Below are positions 50,361-58,590 of a stretch of 64,000 nt of DNA, piece after piece; the first letter of the stretch is position 1, and the number at the start of each line of letters is the position of its first letter. The position numbers were made by a program, and so were the translations under genes. Source of the DNA: Pedobacter montanisoli (lineage in GTDB: Bacteria > Bacteroidota > Bacteroidia > Sphingobacteriales > Sphingobacteriaceae); the NCBI RefSeq assembly GCF_022809115.1, contig NZ_JALGBH010000002.1, positions 1,367,543-1,431,542 on the forward strand, read 5' to 3'. The notes under the pieces were generated by a model that saw only the letters and a list, made by a program, of their open reading frames with translations, did not search any database and had not been told where the DNA came from.

Positions 50361-51475
50361 AAGCTTTCTAAATTAGATAGCCATTTACCGATGATATCCA
50401 ATATTCGAGGATTAATTGTTTCCTCAATTTCATTCGATTCTTCAGAGAGCCCGGTTTTGCCCTGTTGCAACATGTGGTTGATGCCAGGAAGCATATAAAG
50501 ACTGGATTTTTTGTTATAATTTCTCTTTAGCGAGGCAGCCATTTTAGGTATGTAGATTTTGGCATCAACGTTTAGGTCGAGGTCCCCATTTATAATCAAC
50601 ACTGGGCATTTAATTTTTAACAACCAGTCTTCCTGTTTAATTTGCGCAGCTTTATGAAATTGCTCACTTGAAAGGATATTCACTCGTGTATAAAACCCTT
50701 TTGTCATTACCTCTCTTTCAGGAACAGAAATCGTTTGCAATTCTTCATCTGCAATGCGCCTGATTTCCATTTTCCTCTTCTCATACGAAGGTTCGTTGAT
50801 AGTATAGTAGATAGATCTGGCCATAAAACTACTATCGGCTTTCTGAGCTGCGGCCGAGCGACCAGCGGCTTTGTTCATTAATTTACTTTGATGAGCTACA
50901 ATATCATGCGGAAAACTCTCTACGGCGCCTGCCAGCATAATGGTGAAATAAGCATTTCTTCCTTCCTGACTAGCGATTTCTACCCCTTGACGAGCTCCGG
51001 CACTGTGGCCAATGATACCAATCTTATCTGGATCTATAGATGGGTGCTGCTTCAAAAAATCAAATCCAGCGGCTGCATCTGCCACTAGATCAGCCTCTAA
51101 AAGCTCACTCTGTTTCTTAGTCCCAGCGGTTGATTTTCCTGCTCCCCGATCATCGAACCTCAACGTAGCAAATCCCCTTCTTGTTAAGAAATCTGCTAAC
51201 ACCCACATGGTTTTATGATTGTAAAAAGGTTGATCACGGGTTACCTGTCCAGACCCACCAATAATTAACACTGCCGGAAAAGGCCCTTTTCCTTCCGGGA
51301 TAGTAAGTGAGGCTGCCAAACGAACTGCGGTATCTGTTTTCACTACATATGAAACCTCTATAGATTGATAAGGAAATGGCGGTACGGGAGTTTGCGGTCT
51401 TTCCTGTCCACTAACAGTAATAAAATTGGTCAATAAACATATTAGGAAAGCGAAATTATAAAAAAGGGTTCTCAT
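50357..51475 (-). CDS. Exported alpha/beta hydrolase
   Basis: A 372-residue serine hydrolase with a signal peptide (about 1-23, ending TVSG). The nucleophile Ser158 is in GHSAG, with an oxyanion region IIGGSGQVTRDQPF, acid Asp in INGDLDLNVD and catalytic His in LPGINHM. The sequence FDDRGAGKS is typical of dienelactone-hydrolase/prolyl-oligopeptidase-like esterases of the periplasm. It is convergent with lanB and shares four bases with it, so it is not in the lan operon. It could be an esterase, peptidase or lactonase; nothing shows that it cleaves the lanthipeptide leader. Confidence 0.85.
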   Translation of the reverse strand: MRTLFYNFAFLICLLTNFITVSGQERPQTPVPPFPYQSIEVSYVVKTDTAVRLAASLTIPEGKGPFPAVLIIGGSGQVTRDQPFYNHKTMWVLADFLTRRGFATLRFDDRGAGKSTAGTKKQSELLEADLVADAAAGFDFLKQHPSIDPDKIGIIGHSAGARQGVEIASQEGRNAYFTIMLAGAVESFPHDIVAHQSKLMNKAAGRSAAAQKADSSFMARSIYYTINEPSYEKRKMEIRRIADEELQTISVPEREVMTKGFYTRVNILSSEQFHKAAQIKQEDWLLKIKCPVLIINGDLDLNVDAKIYIPKMAASLKRNYNKKSSLYMLPGINHMLQQGKTGLSEESNEIEETINPRILDIIGKWLSNLESF

Positions 51476-51656
51476 ATCAATTGGTGGAATTTAATCAACA
51501 GCAAATGTTATTAGTTATATAGTGGTGCTAACATTCTCAAATGTTGTTAATCGCATTGATAAAAACCAAGTTCATAGACAGACAACCGTGATTAGGCTAT
51601 TAATAGCAAAAAAACAAGATTAAAGACTATAATCAAACACTGCAATCTAACCTTAG

Positions 51657-51770
51657 TCGAACTTCAATCGTTAACCTAAAAGCTTTGTTTAGCTATCAGA
51701 TCGAAATAAGTTAAGAAACAAAAAAACAGAATTAGAACTAAAATTAGAACCAATCTCGGCTTGGTACTTA
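51657..51770 (+). pseudogene. Decayed 3' end of a recombinase gene (older copy)
   Basis: No reading frame survives, but about 114 bases align with the copy at 53561-53675 with few gaps. A segment translates as SNLSRTSIVNLKALFSYQI against SENLYRTAVINEATLLIYQI of the other copy. Stops and a one-base shift follow. Homology stops at TGGTAC (51762-51767), six bases equal to the tRNA-Leu 3' end in the other copy; beyond this the sequences differ. The serine recombinase identity is inferred through the better copy. Confidence 0.6.
51694..51767 (+). repeat. Direct repeat, left copy (attachment-site-like)
   Basis: About 74 bases nearly identical to 53597-53673, in the same orientation, including a mutated form of the tRNA-Leu terminator arms and the last bases of the tRNA. 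The two copies bracket the S41 peptidase gene about 1.9 kb apart. Confidence 0.75.
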
Positions 51771-51854
51771 GGTGGAAATCGGGATAATATATGCGATTGT
51801 TATAAAAAGTTGGAAGTACTCTGAGCCTACCGAATCTATGGCACCAGCAATGAA

Positions 51855-53252
51855 TTATTTTTGATTTTCAATGATTTCAAATGCCTTTTTTAAAGCTTTG
51901 TCGCTCGTAGAATAAAAGTCTGGAATTACACCACAAAAATCTTCTTCATCTACCCCAACATTATAATATAAGGTACTGGAAATTGTAAACCTCAAATTAG
52001 AATTAGGTAGATGCGTAGTTACTATATCTCCAAAGCTTTTAATCAATCCCCCTGTTTCTTCCCCTATTATCAGTCCTCTTTTATAGTATTTAAAACATTG
52101 AGCAAAATCTGCTGCTGAAGAATAAGTTTGCGAATTTACGAGCAAATATACATTGCCGTTATACCGAAATGAGTTTTCTTTAATCTTATTGCTGTCCACG
52201 TAAAAAGTATCAACTGTACCATTTTTTTGATTTAGGAACTCCAATTCCTCCTTATCGGGCTTTTTTGTGCCTATATTCTTTTTTAGTCGAGCCTTATATA
52301 GTTGGCTATTTTTAATAACAACCTTGTTGTATTGCTTAAAAGGCTTACTCAAAAGATATTGTAAAAATTCATCTCCAACCTCGGATTCACCTCCACCATT
52401 GTCAATCAAGTTTATAATTAAATTATTGATCTTATTATTCTTGATTACTGAAAACGCCGAATCCGCAAATTTCCGGAAACCGTTCCAGTCGAATTTTCTG
52501 AAATTAATTATTGCCACATTGTTTACTACCTCAAAATCGAAGTTAGATTTTTCATTATTGCCTTTGGAGGTTTTTAAGTCAATTTTGTTGACTATTTCCG
52601 ATAACTTTTTCTGTTTAATACCTTCTATTTCAATTAACTTTATTTGACTTCCGAATTTGTATTTAACCTTATAGTTTCCATTGGTTTTATAAAGATTTTC
52701 CAAATAAAAACTCAAATTCCTAGCACCAAATTCCGCTCTAAAATCAGGGGTTTCACCTGTATTGAGATTAACTATGTCTTCAACTATGCGCTTAGCTGGC
52801 ATATTGTTGATGCTAATTATTTCTGAATTGATGGGTATTAGTGACGGCAGGTTTGCTTTAGACATCTTGCAAATAATATATGGAGCCTTAGTGCTAAGGA
52901 TAAAAACATACGGCAATTCGTATGGGTCTTGTAAATTATAGAGTTCTTTCGGTACGGGCAAATCCGTATGACCATCTTGTAATTTTGCAAGGAGAGGCTC
53001 TATTTTCAAATAAAAATCAATCACAGTTAGATGTTTAGTCAATCCTTTTTTTATTAAAGCGACATCCTTAACGAAATTTTCTTTCGAGTACTTATAGTAC
53101 GGGTTAAGGTGTGTTTCTTCAAGAAACCTAACCAAGGTGTCAACATCATTGGTCATTTGTATAGGCGTTAACACCCGTAACTGTTGCGACTTGGTTGAGA
53201 AGGATAACAATACTAATAGTATCAGTACAAAATTTATTTTTATAGTCTTCAT
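51855..53252 (-). CDS. S41-family peptidase (tail-specific protease-like)
   Basis: A 465-residue exported protease. I start at Met 53252, which gives a signal peptide (MKTIKINFVLILLVLLSFS); the longer frame from 53297 puts 15 polar residues before it. The S41 core is in the C-terminal half: NLIIDLRGNxGG-like sequence here reads NLIINLIDNGGGES, the nucleophile Ser is in NSQTYSSAADFAQ, and the later EETGG is a family motif. The N-terminal part has DGHTDLP. A PDZ-like segment appears in the middle (INSEIISINNMPAKRIV). S41 enzymes cleave near C-termini of extracytoplasmic proteins. The gene lies between the two recombinase-remnant repeats and so may be acquired cargo. It is AT-rich with its own promoter presumably in 53253-53397. 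Confidence 0.87.
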   Translation of the reverse strand: MKTIKINFVLILLVLLSFSTKSQQLRVLTPIQMTNDVDTLVRFLEETHLNPYYKYSKENFVKDVALIKKGLTKHLTVIDFYLKIEPLLAKLQDGHTDLPVPKELYNLQDPYELPYVFILSTKAPYIICKMSKANLPSLIPINSEIISINNMPAKRIVEDIVNLNTGETPDFRAEFGARNLSFYLENLYKTNGNYKVKYKFGSQIKLIEIEGIKQKKLSEIVNKIDLKTSKGNNEKSNFDFEVVNNVAIINFRKFDWNGFRKFADSAFSVIKNNKINNLIINLIDNGGGESEVGDEFLQYLLSKPFKQYNKVVIKNSQLYKARLKKNIGTKKPDKEELEFLNQKNGTVDTFYVDSNKIKENSFRYNGNVYLLVNSQTYSSAADFAQCFKYYKRGLIIGEETGGLIKSFGDIVTTHLPNSNLRFTISSTLYYNVGVDEEDFCGVIPDFYSTSDKALKKAFEIIENQK

Positions 53253-53596
53253 TTTAGCATTTTTATTAAGACGACTAAATATGCAATTTGGTTGCATAAA
53301 AAATATAGCATAAGGCTATAAGCACTTTATCCCGGCAAAAAAAAACAGTTAGAATACTATTTAACACATTCTACTTGAATTTTATACTATTTCACAGATG
53401 CTAAAATTGGACTGCTCAAAAGAACAAGGAAATATGCTGACTAAAATGGAAGCAAGCTAAAGATCCTATCTAAACTATATATGAACGGCTATATTGAAGA
53501 AAAACGCTATATCGTTGGTTCGATATATGCCGAATAATGGATAATTTCTGAAAATCTATATCGAACCGCAGTCATCAATGAAGCGACGCTACTCAT

Positions 53597-53673
53597 CTAT
53601 CAGATTAACAATAAGTTAGGAAACAAAAAAACCGAGATTAGAACTAAAATTAGAACTAATCCCGGCTTGGTAC
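53597..53673 (+). repeat. Direct repeat, right copy, overlapping the tRNA-Leu 3' end
   Basis: This is the partner of 51694-51767. It includes the tRNA-Leu terminator (53624-53665) and the first bases of the tRNA 3' end on the plus strand. It is the better-kept copy. Confidence 0.75.
53624..53665 (-). terminator. Intrinsic terminator of tRNA-Leu
   Basis: On the minus strand CCGGGATTAG (53656-53665) pairs with CTAATCTCGG (53632-53641) with one G-U, followed by a T7 run. It begins three bases after the tRNA CCA end. Confidence 0.85.
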
Positions 53674-53750
53674 CCAGCGCCGGAGTCGAACCGGCACGGT
53701 TTCCCACAGGTGTTTGAGACCAGCGCGTCTACCAATTCCGCCAGCTGGGC
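53668..53750 (-). tRNA. tRNA-Leu (anticodon CAA)
   Basis: Eighty-three bases including an encoded CCA. Acceptor GCCCAGC pairs with GCTGGGT; the D arm has GAATTGGTAGA; the anticodon loop CTCAAAC gives CAA after the invariant T; the T arm is GCCGG-TTCGACT-CCGGC; and there is a short type II variable arm. Its 3' end is the target of the recombinase remnants. Confidence 0.93.
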
Positions 53751-53853
53751 ATTTGCTTAATAGCGGGATGCAAATCTAAAAAAATGCCCTCTATTACACA
53801 AATTTTATTTTATTATTATTCTTTTTATTTTTAGTAAGCTACTGTACAATACC

Positions 53854-54147
53854 TTATATAACTACGACTTCTTTTTTTAATTGTTTCTCTACATAAAAAG
53901 GTACAAAAGGCAATAATGATGCGATAAACAGAAACACAACTTTTGTGAATTTCCATTTTTGTTCTTTCCATGCCATAACTAGGCATGCTACATATAAAAC
54001 AAAGAGCAAACCATGGATCCAGCCCACATATTTTACGCCCAGGGGCAAATCGGCCCAGTATTTTAAAGGCATTGCTACAAACAACAACAGCAGGTATGAA
54101 ATTCCTTCTGTTAAGGCTACTTTTCTGAAAATATTTAATGAAGACAT
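53854..54147 (-). CDS. DUF3817 domain integral membrane protein
   Basis: A 97-residue protein with three hydrophobic segments (about 12-30, 41-60 and 68-85). FRKVALTEGISYLLLLFVAM and LGVKYVGWIHGLLFVLYVAC are the DUF3817 pattern (YdzA-like small membrane proteins). The function is unknown. It stands alone between tRNA-Leu and the threonine synthase gene, all on the minus strand. Confidence 0.85.
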   Translation of the reverse strand: MSSLNIFRKVALTEGISYLLLLFVAMPLKYWADLPLGVKYVGWIHGLLFVLYVACLVMAWKEQKWKFTKVVFLFIASLLPFVPFYVEKQLKKEVVVI

Positions 54148-54229
54148 ACGATAATGAGTTTACCCAAAAGTAGCCATTGTAACTTACTTAAAGGAGTTGA
54201 ATTGCCTTTTTGACAATCTATCAACCTTA

Positions 54230-55396
54230 CTAAAAATTCATATTATCCAAGTATTTATAAGCCGAACCCGTATTGAGCAATAACACCTTTTCATGAGCTA
54301 GCACTTGTTTCTTGCTGATCAGTATTTTAAGCGCTTCGAGTAGCGCTGCTCCTTCAGGTGCTACGAGTAAACCTTCGGCAACTGCTATTTCTTTTAAGCT
54401 CTTTGCAATAGCTGTTTCATTTACAGCCAAAGCATAACCATTGGATTCAGACAGTACATCAAGCATCATTTTTTCGGCAAAAGGACGCGGCACCGCTAAT
54501 CCGTTCGCTATAGTAGCTGTTCCATTATAATTAGTCGAATTAGCTTGTATTCCTTTATAAGTAGCAACCAAAGGCTGGCAGTTTTCTGCCTGAACAGCAA
54601 TCATCCGGGTGGGCGCATTTTTTATCCAGCCCATTGTCTTCATTTCTTCAAATGCTTTCCAGATACCAATCAATCCGGTACCTCCTCCGGTTGGATATAA
54701 GATTACATCGGGCAGCTCCCAATTCAACTGTTCTGCAATCTCGTAACCCAAGGTTTTTTTCCCTTCTAAACGATAGGGTTCTTTCATGGTAGAAATGTCG
54801 AAGAAACCCCTCTCTTGTCTAATCTCAGCTACCTTCTTCGCACAATCATTGATCAAACCCTTCACTTCAACCAACTCTGCGCCAAAAGCAATACATTCTT
54901 TTTTAAATGCCAATGGTGTATGTTGAGGCATTACAACAATTGCTCCTAAGCCTCCCTTTGCACAATAAGCACTTAAAGCACCGCCCGCATTTCCGGCTGT
55001 AGGAATAATACAACCTTCTACGCCTAGTTCTTTTGCTTTTGATACCGCCATGCTCAATCCTCGGGCTTTAAATGATCCGGTAGGATTTAAGGATTCATCC
55101 TTTAATAAGAGATTATCGAGACCTAATTTATTTGCCAGAGCAGAAAGTTCTAGTATTGGCGTAAAACCTTCTCCTAAACTTATCCTATTTTTCTTCGCTA
55201 ATAGGGGCATTACCTGAGCATAACGCCACATAGATCTTTCGTTAGAATCAATTACAGAGTTTGGCATTACTTGAGAAAGCTCAAACGCCACTTCTATAGG
55301 CGAATGGCAGACTTTACAAAAAGTATTAAGTTCTTCTTTTGGATAGGGTGAGCCACATGAAGTGCACTTCAAATGATAATTTTTAATTATAGACAT
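54230..55396 (-). CDS. thrC: Threonine synthase-like PLP enzyme with N-terminal zinc ribbon
   Basis: A 388-residue fold-type II PLP enzyme; threonine synthase converts O-phosphohomoserine to threonine. The N-terminus has two CxxC pairs (CTSCGSPYP, FCKVCHSP), a zinc ribbon found in one threonine synthase branch. LGEGFTPIL, PLP Lys in PTGSFKARG, TAGNAGGALSAYCAKGG and phosphate loop PTGGGTG follow. I start at ATG 55396 (MSIIKNYHLKC); the TTG at 55450 adds 18 poorly matching residues. A LysR gene is 90 bases upstream in the same direction. No other thr genes are here, so a related lyase or diaminopropionate-type activity is possible. Confidence 0.78.
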   Translation of the reverse strand: MSIIKNYHLKCTSCGSPYPKEELNTFCKVCHSPIEVAFELSQVMPNSVIDSNERSMWRYAQVMPLLAKKNRISLGEGFTPILELSALANKLGLDNLLLKDESLNPTGSFKARGLSMAVSKAKELGVEGCIIPTAGNAGGALSAYCAKGGLGAIVVMPQHTPLAFKKECIAFGAELVEVKGLINDCAKKVAEIRQERGFFDISTMKEPYRLEGKKTLGYEIAEQLNWELPDVILYPTGGGTGLIGIWKAFEEMKTMGWIKNAPTRMIAVQAENCQPLVATYKGIQANSTNYNGTATIANGLAVPRPFAEKMMLDVLSESNGYALAVNETAIAKSLKEIAVAEGLLVAPEGAALLEALKILISKKQVLAHEKVLLLNTGSAYKYLDNMNF

Positions 55397-55486
55397 TAGC
55401 TGAATTCTGAAAGTTTTGTTGATTAACAAGGCTAATTTAGCCCAAAACAAAACTCTAAGCCAATATCATTTTAGCATAAACCATAA

Positions 55487-56389
55487 CTAAAAGTTATAGT
55501 TATTTTTAGCAAACCGAATAAAGGCTTTGTTCATGCCGTCATTCTCCTCTCCCAGACGTTGCACGAAATAGAAATGTCTCTGAATAGTTAAATTTTTAAT
55601 ATTAATTTGAACCAAATTTCCCTGTTCCAGTTCTTTGCTTACAGCTTTAAGTGGTAAAAATCCCAAGCTGTCATCTGCCAGTATAAAGTTTTTCAGGGCT
55701 TCTGTTCCACCCAGACGCATGCTTACATCCAAATCAGTTATTTTGATTTCGTGTACAGCAAGGGCTTCTATAATTGCTTTTAAAGTTCCTGAACCCCGTT
55801 CTCGTAAAGACAGGGGCATTTGCTTCAGTTCTTCTAAACTGTAGTCGCTACGCTGTGCTAAATAACTCTTGCTTGCACATACCGCTACTACTTTTTCGGT
55901 CATAAAATACTGACTGTGCACATCAAACATCTTATCTTTACCTTCAATAATAGCCAGGTCTATTTCATGGTTGAGCAAAGCTGCCATTACATTCTCTGAA
56001 TTTCTGTTCAGGAGGCTCATTTTAACGGCCTTATTCTGCTTTCTAAATGCAGAAAGCACCATCGGTATAACATATAATGCGATGGTGGTGCTGGCACCCA
56101 GTTTTAGCTCTCCCCTTAGTAGATGTTCATCATTAATACTTCCGATATCAAATTCTATCTGTTTAGCGAGGGATAAAGCGTCCTGTAAATGTTTCTGCAA
56201 TATTTTTCCGGCAGGGGTAAGTATAACAACACCTCTCTTACGCTCAAAAAGTGGTGTTTTATAATGCTGTTCTAAGTTATGGATGTGCTTACTTATAGCC
56301 GGCTGACTAATAAAGAGCACTTCTCCAGCCCTTGTAAAGTTCAGGTATTTAGCTACTTCAATAAAAACGAGGTGACCAAAGGATAACAT
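55487..56389 (-). CDS. LysR-family transcriptional regulator
   Basis: A 300-residue DNA-binding regulator. The winged helix-turn-helix (about 1-60; FTRAGEVLFISQPAISKHIHNLE, then LFERKRGVVILTPAG) is followed by a periplasmic-binding-protein-like effector domain (about 90-295; LKLGASTTIALYVIP). Its effector is unknown. The next gene in the same direction is the threonine synthase-like gene, so an operon or local control is possible, but LysR genes are more often divergent from their targets. Confidence 0.9.
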   Translation of the reverse strand: MLSFGHLVFIEVAKYLNFTRAGEVLFISQPAISKHIHNLEQHYKTPLFERKRGVVILTPAGKILQKHLQDALSLAKQIEFDIGSINDEHLLRGELKLGASTTIALYVIPMVLSAFRKQNKAVKMSLLNRNSENVMAALLNHEIDLAIIEGKDKMFDVHSQYFMTEKVVAVCASKSYLAQRSDYSLEELKQMPLSLRERGSGTLKAIIEALAVHEIKITDLDVSMRLGGTEALKNFILADDSLGFLPLKAVSKELEQGNLVQINIKNLTIQRHFYFVQRLGEENDGMNKAFIRFAKNNYNF

Positions 56390-56468
56390 TTGGTTAAAAT
56401 TACCAAAAAATATAATTTAAGATACTTAATTAATGTAATTTCGAGATAAGGGTATACCATCCTTTACC

Positions 56469-56494
56469 GTCACCCTGAACTTGTTTCAGGGTCT
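56469..56494. repeat. Palindromic dispersed-type repeat
   Basis: ACCCTGAA (56472-56479) and TTCAGGGT (56485-56492) form an inverted repeat around a short spacer. GTCACCCTGAACTTG and its mirror resemble a short palindrome I recall from intergenic regions of many Sphingobacteriaceae. Only this one copy is in the window. The rest of the 176-base gap (56390-56565) shows nothing else. Confidence 0.5.
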
Positions 56495-56565
56495 ATATCT
56501 ACAACAAAAGATACTGACTTGAAGCAAAGTTGAAAGTCTCCCATCTCAAATCTAATATCTAGCAT

Positions 56566-57087
56566 CTACTTAGCTAACCGCTCTTCTATTCTCTGCAGGT
56601 ATTTATTTCTATAGTAAATATCTTTTATTTTTAACAAACTGGCATCTTGCTGATCAGCTGAAACCGATTCAAAACCTCTTGTATAGGTCTCTAGTTCATC
56701 GCTTAACCTTTGTTTCATACTTTGCAACTGTGCATTTACTTCTGCCAGTTTTTGTGGATCCGCATCAAATTGCAATTCCATAATGGCTTCATTCAGATCC
56801 ATCATCTCCATTAGAAAAGATTGTGGTAAAGTATAATGGTCTCCTTCTGCAATAAGATTTTTCAGTTCAAGAATATATTTTAAAGTCTTTTTAGGATCTT
56901 TTAATACCTGAAAGGCTTTGTTATTAAGGGTAGATAATTCTAATGCCCCTTCTTGCTCTGCTTCACTTTTATTGATATAGAAATCGGGATGGTACTTTTT
57001 GCTTAATGCATAAAATTGTTGTTTTACCATCACCTGATCAGGAAAAAAGCTTAACGGCAATCCATAAAATTCAAAATAATTCATCAT
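56566..57087 (-). CDS. hscB: Fe-S protein assembly co-chaperone HscB
   Basis: A 173-residue J-domain co-chaperone that brings the scaffold IscU to the Hsp70 HscA and stimulates its ATPase during iron-sulfur cluster transfer. The J domain has HPD at 33-35 (SKKYHPDFY), and the C-terminal helical bundle that binds the scaffold covers about 85-173 (LMEMMDLNEAIMELQF). The length is normal. No isc genes are adjacent. The start is Met1 or Met2. Confidence 0.9.
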   Translation of the reverse strand: MMNYFEFYGLPLSFFPDQVMVKQQFYALSKKYHPDFYINKSEAEQEGALELSTLNNKAFQVLKDPKKTLKYILELKNLIAEGDHYTLPQSFLMEMMDLNEAIMELQFDADPQKLAEVNAQLQSMKQRLSDELETYTRGFESVSADQQDASLLKIKDIYYRNKYLQRIEERLAK

Positions 57088-57106
57088 AACGAATTTAAAT
57101 AAGAAA

Positions 57107-57154
57107 ACCAGATATCCGGATAATAGTTAATGAACCCCAACCCGGATATCTGGT
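57107..57154 (-). terminator. Intrinsic terminator of rseP
   Basis: A perfect 13-base-pair stem ACCAGATATCCGG/CCGGATATCTGGT (57107-57119 and 57142-57154), a long 22-base loop and a T-rich tail toward hscB. It stands 16 bases after the rseP stop. Confidence 0.8.
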
Positions 57155-57170
57155 CTGAATTTAAAACAAT

Positions 57171-58571
57171 CTACTTCCCGAATAATTTTAAAATATCATT
57201 ACCAAATGCAAATACCATCAAGCAAAGCAAGATTACAAAACCAACAATCTGTGCTTTTTCCATAAATTTATCACTTAAGGGTTTGCCTTTGATCATTTCA
57301 ATCAACAAAAACACGACGTGACCTCCATCTAAAGCTGGTATAGGCAATAAGTTCATAAAAGCCAAAGCCATAGAAATCAGCCCTGTTAAGCGCCAGAATT
57401 TTTCCCAGTCAAATTCAGAACCATACACTTGGGCAATACCAATCGGACTGCTGATGTTACGGGCACTTACTTTACCTGTAATCATTTTCCAAATACCTTT
57501 GGCATTATCTGTTATGGTAGTTATTCCTTTATGTATTCCTATTGAAAACGATTCGCCAAAGCCATATGCAATGTGTTTGCTTGGCAAAGCTAAACGACCT
57601 ATCATTATACCAATGGTACCATCATTTGCTACTTTTGGTGTTAAAGTAAGCTCTTTACTATCACGTAAAACATTTACCTGAATGGGTTTACCCGCAGATT
57701 TTTCTACTTCTCCTGTAAAATCTGTTAAATACTTAACATTTTTTCCATTGATCGTTAAAATACTATCTCCTTCTTTAAAGCCTGCATCAAATGCCGGAAT
57801 AACTGGTTTTACAGGCTCTTCAGTAATAAACAAACCTCTCAGTTTAGCCAAAAGTCCTTTTTTAACTTTCACATCTTCAGGGCCGTTTACTTTTTTAATT
57901 TTTGCGGCCACCATTTTAGGGATCACAAATTCTTCGATACCGTACTTGCTGATACTGTTCAGAACGCTTTCGGGGATAGTTAAATCAATTGCTCTACCTG
58001 CTCTTGAGATGGTAAGTTTAGACCCACCAAGTAAAACTTTAGAACTTAAAAGCTCATCGAACTTGATTACTTTCTGACCATTGATAGCTAAAATCCTATC
58101 ACCGTCTTTTAAACCTATTTCTCTACCTATAATACCCGGATACACACCGTTTACCAATTGATCGTTAGGGATATAATCTTCACCATATTTAAAGGTAACC
58201 ATCCAAAAAATAAAGATACCTACGATTACGTTTACGATGATACCGCCTAACATGACGATTAAGCGCTGCCAAGCTGGTTTTGCTCTAAACTCCCAAGGTT
58301 GCGCAGGTTGTTGCATTTGCTCGGTATCCATAGACTCATCTATCATACCCGATATTTTAACATAACCGCCCAAAGGAAGCCATCCTATGCCGTATTCCGT
58401 TTCTCCTACCTTGAAGCTTACTAACTTTACGCCCCAGGCATCAAAAAACAGGTAAAATTTTTCTACTTTAATTCCGAAAGCTCTTGCCGCTAAAAAATGC
58501 CCTAATTCGTGTAAAATAACCAGTATCGATAAACCCAGCAAAAGCTGGCCCGCCATGATCAATCCATCCAT
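57171..58571 (-). CDS. rseP: Site-2 intramembrane metalloprotease RseP
   Basis: A 466-residue polytopic inner-membrane zinc protease that cuts membrane-bound anti-sigma factors or remnant signal peptides within the bilayer. The metal motif HELGH (21-25) is in the first transmembrane helix, and the second motif LDGGH is near residue 405 with the last helices. The PDZ region between them (about 115-370) shows two glycine-loop copies (IIGREIGLKDGDRILAING and FDAGFKEGDSILTINGKN). dxr lies 19 bases upstream in the same direction, the usual dxr-rseP order in this phylum, so the two are co-transcribed. Confidence 0.94.
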   Translation of the reverse strand: MDGLIMAGQLLLGLSILVILHELGHFLAARAFGIKVEKFYLFFDAWGVKLVSFKVGETEYGIGWLPLGGYVKISGMIDESMDTEQMQQPAQPWEFRAKPAWQRLIVMLGGIIVNVIVGIFIFWMVTFKYGEDYIPNDQLVNGVYPGIIGREIGLKDGDRILAINGQKVIKFDELLSSKVLLGGSKLTISRAGRAIDLTIPESVLNSISKYGIEEFVIPKMVAAKIKKVNGPEDVKVKKGLLAKLRGLFITEEPVKPVIPAFDAGFKEGDSILTINGKNVKYLTDFTGEVEKSAGKPIQVNVLRDSKELTLTPKVANDGTIGIMIGRLALPSKHIAYGFGESFSIGIHKGITTITDNAKGIWKMITGKVSARNISSPIGIAQVYGSEFDWEKFWRLTGLISMALAFMNLLPIPALDGGHVVFLLIEMIKGKPLSDKFMEKAQIVGFVILLCLMVFAFGNDILKLFGK

Positions 58572-58590
58572 ATTGTAATTTTGTATTTTT

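Larger units (their letters stand above)
53398..53717 (+). pseudogene. Decayed 3' end of a serine recombinase gene reading into tRNA-Leu
   Basis: From 53457 one frame runs to TGA 53715-53717 with a single internal TAA (53535-53537). It reads SKLKILSKLYMNGYIEEKR, YIVGSIYAE, stop, WIISENLYRTAVINEATLLI, YQINNKLGNKKTEIR and ends LVPSAGVEPARFPTGV, which is the tRNA-Leu read backwards. A shifted upstream piece from 53398 (MLKLDCSKEQGNMLTKMEAS) fits the preceding coiled-coil part. The pattern EEKRYIVGSIYPE...RTAxxNEAxxLIY matches the C-terminus I know from Bacteroidota serine recombinases, which often end at a tRNA. The catalytic domain is gone. The family call comes from memory of the motif and not from a search. 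Confidence 0.68.

Noticed and set aside
51768..51845. Possible decayed second tRNA-Leu after the left repeat
   Set aside because: The distance fits a tRNA (about 80 bases) but the bases do not keep the T arm, anticodon loop or acceptor stem; the match stops after six tRNA-end bases.
50357..53252. Alpha/beta hydrolase and S41 peptidase as lanthipeptide leader proteases
   Set aside because: They are on the opposite strand, separately transcribed, and neither resembles LanP or C39 peptidases; proximity alone is not enough.
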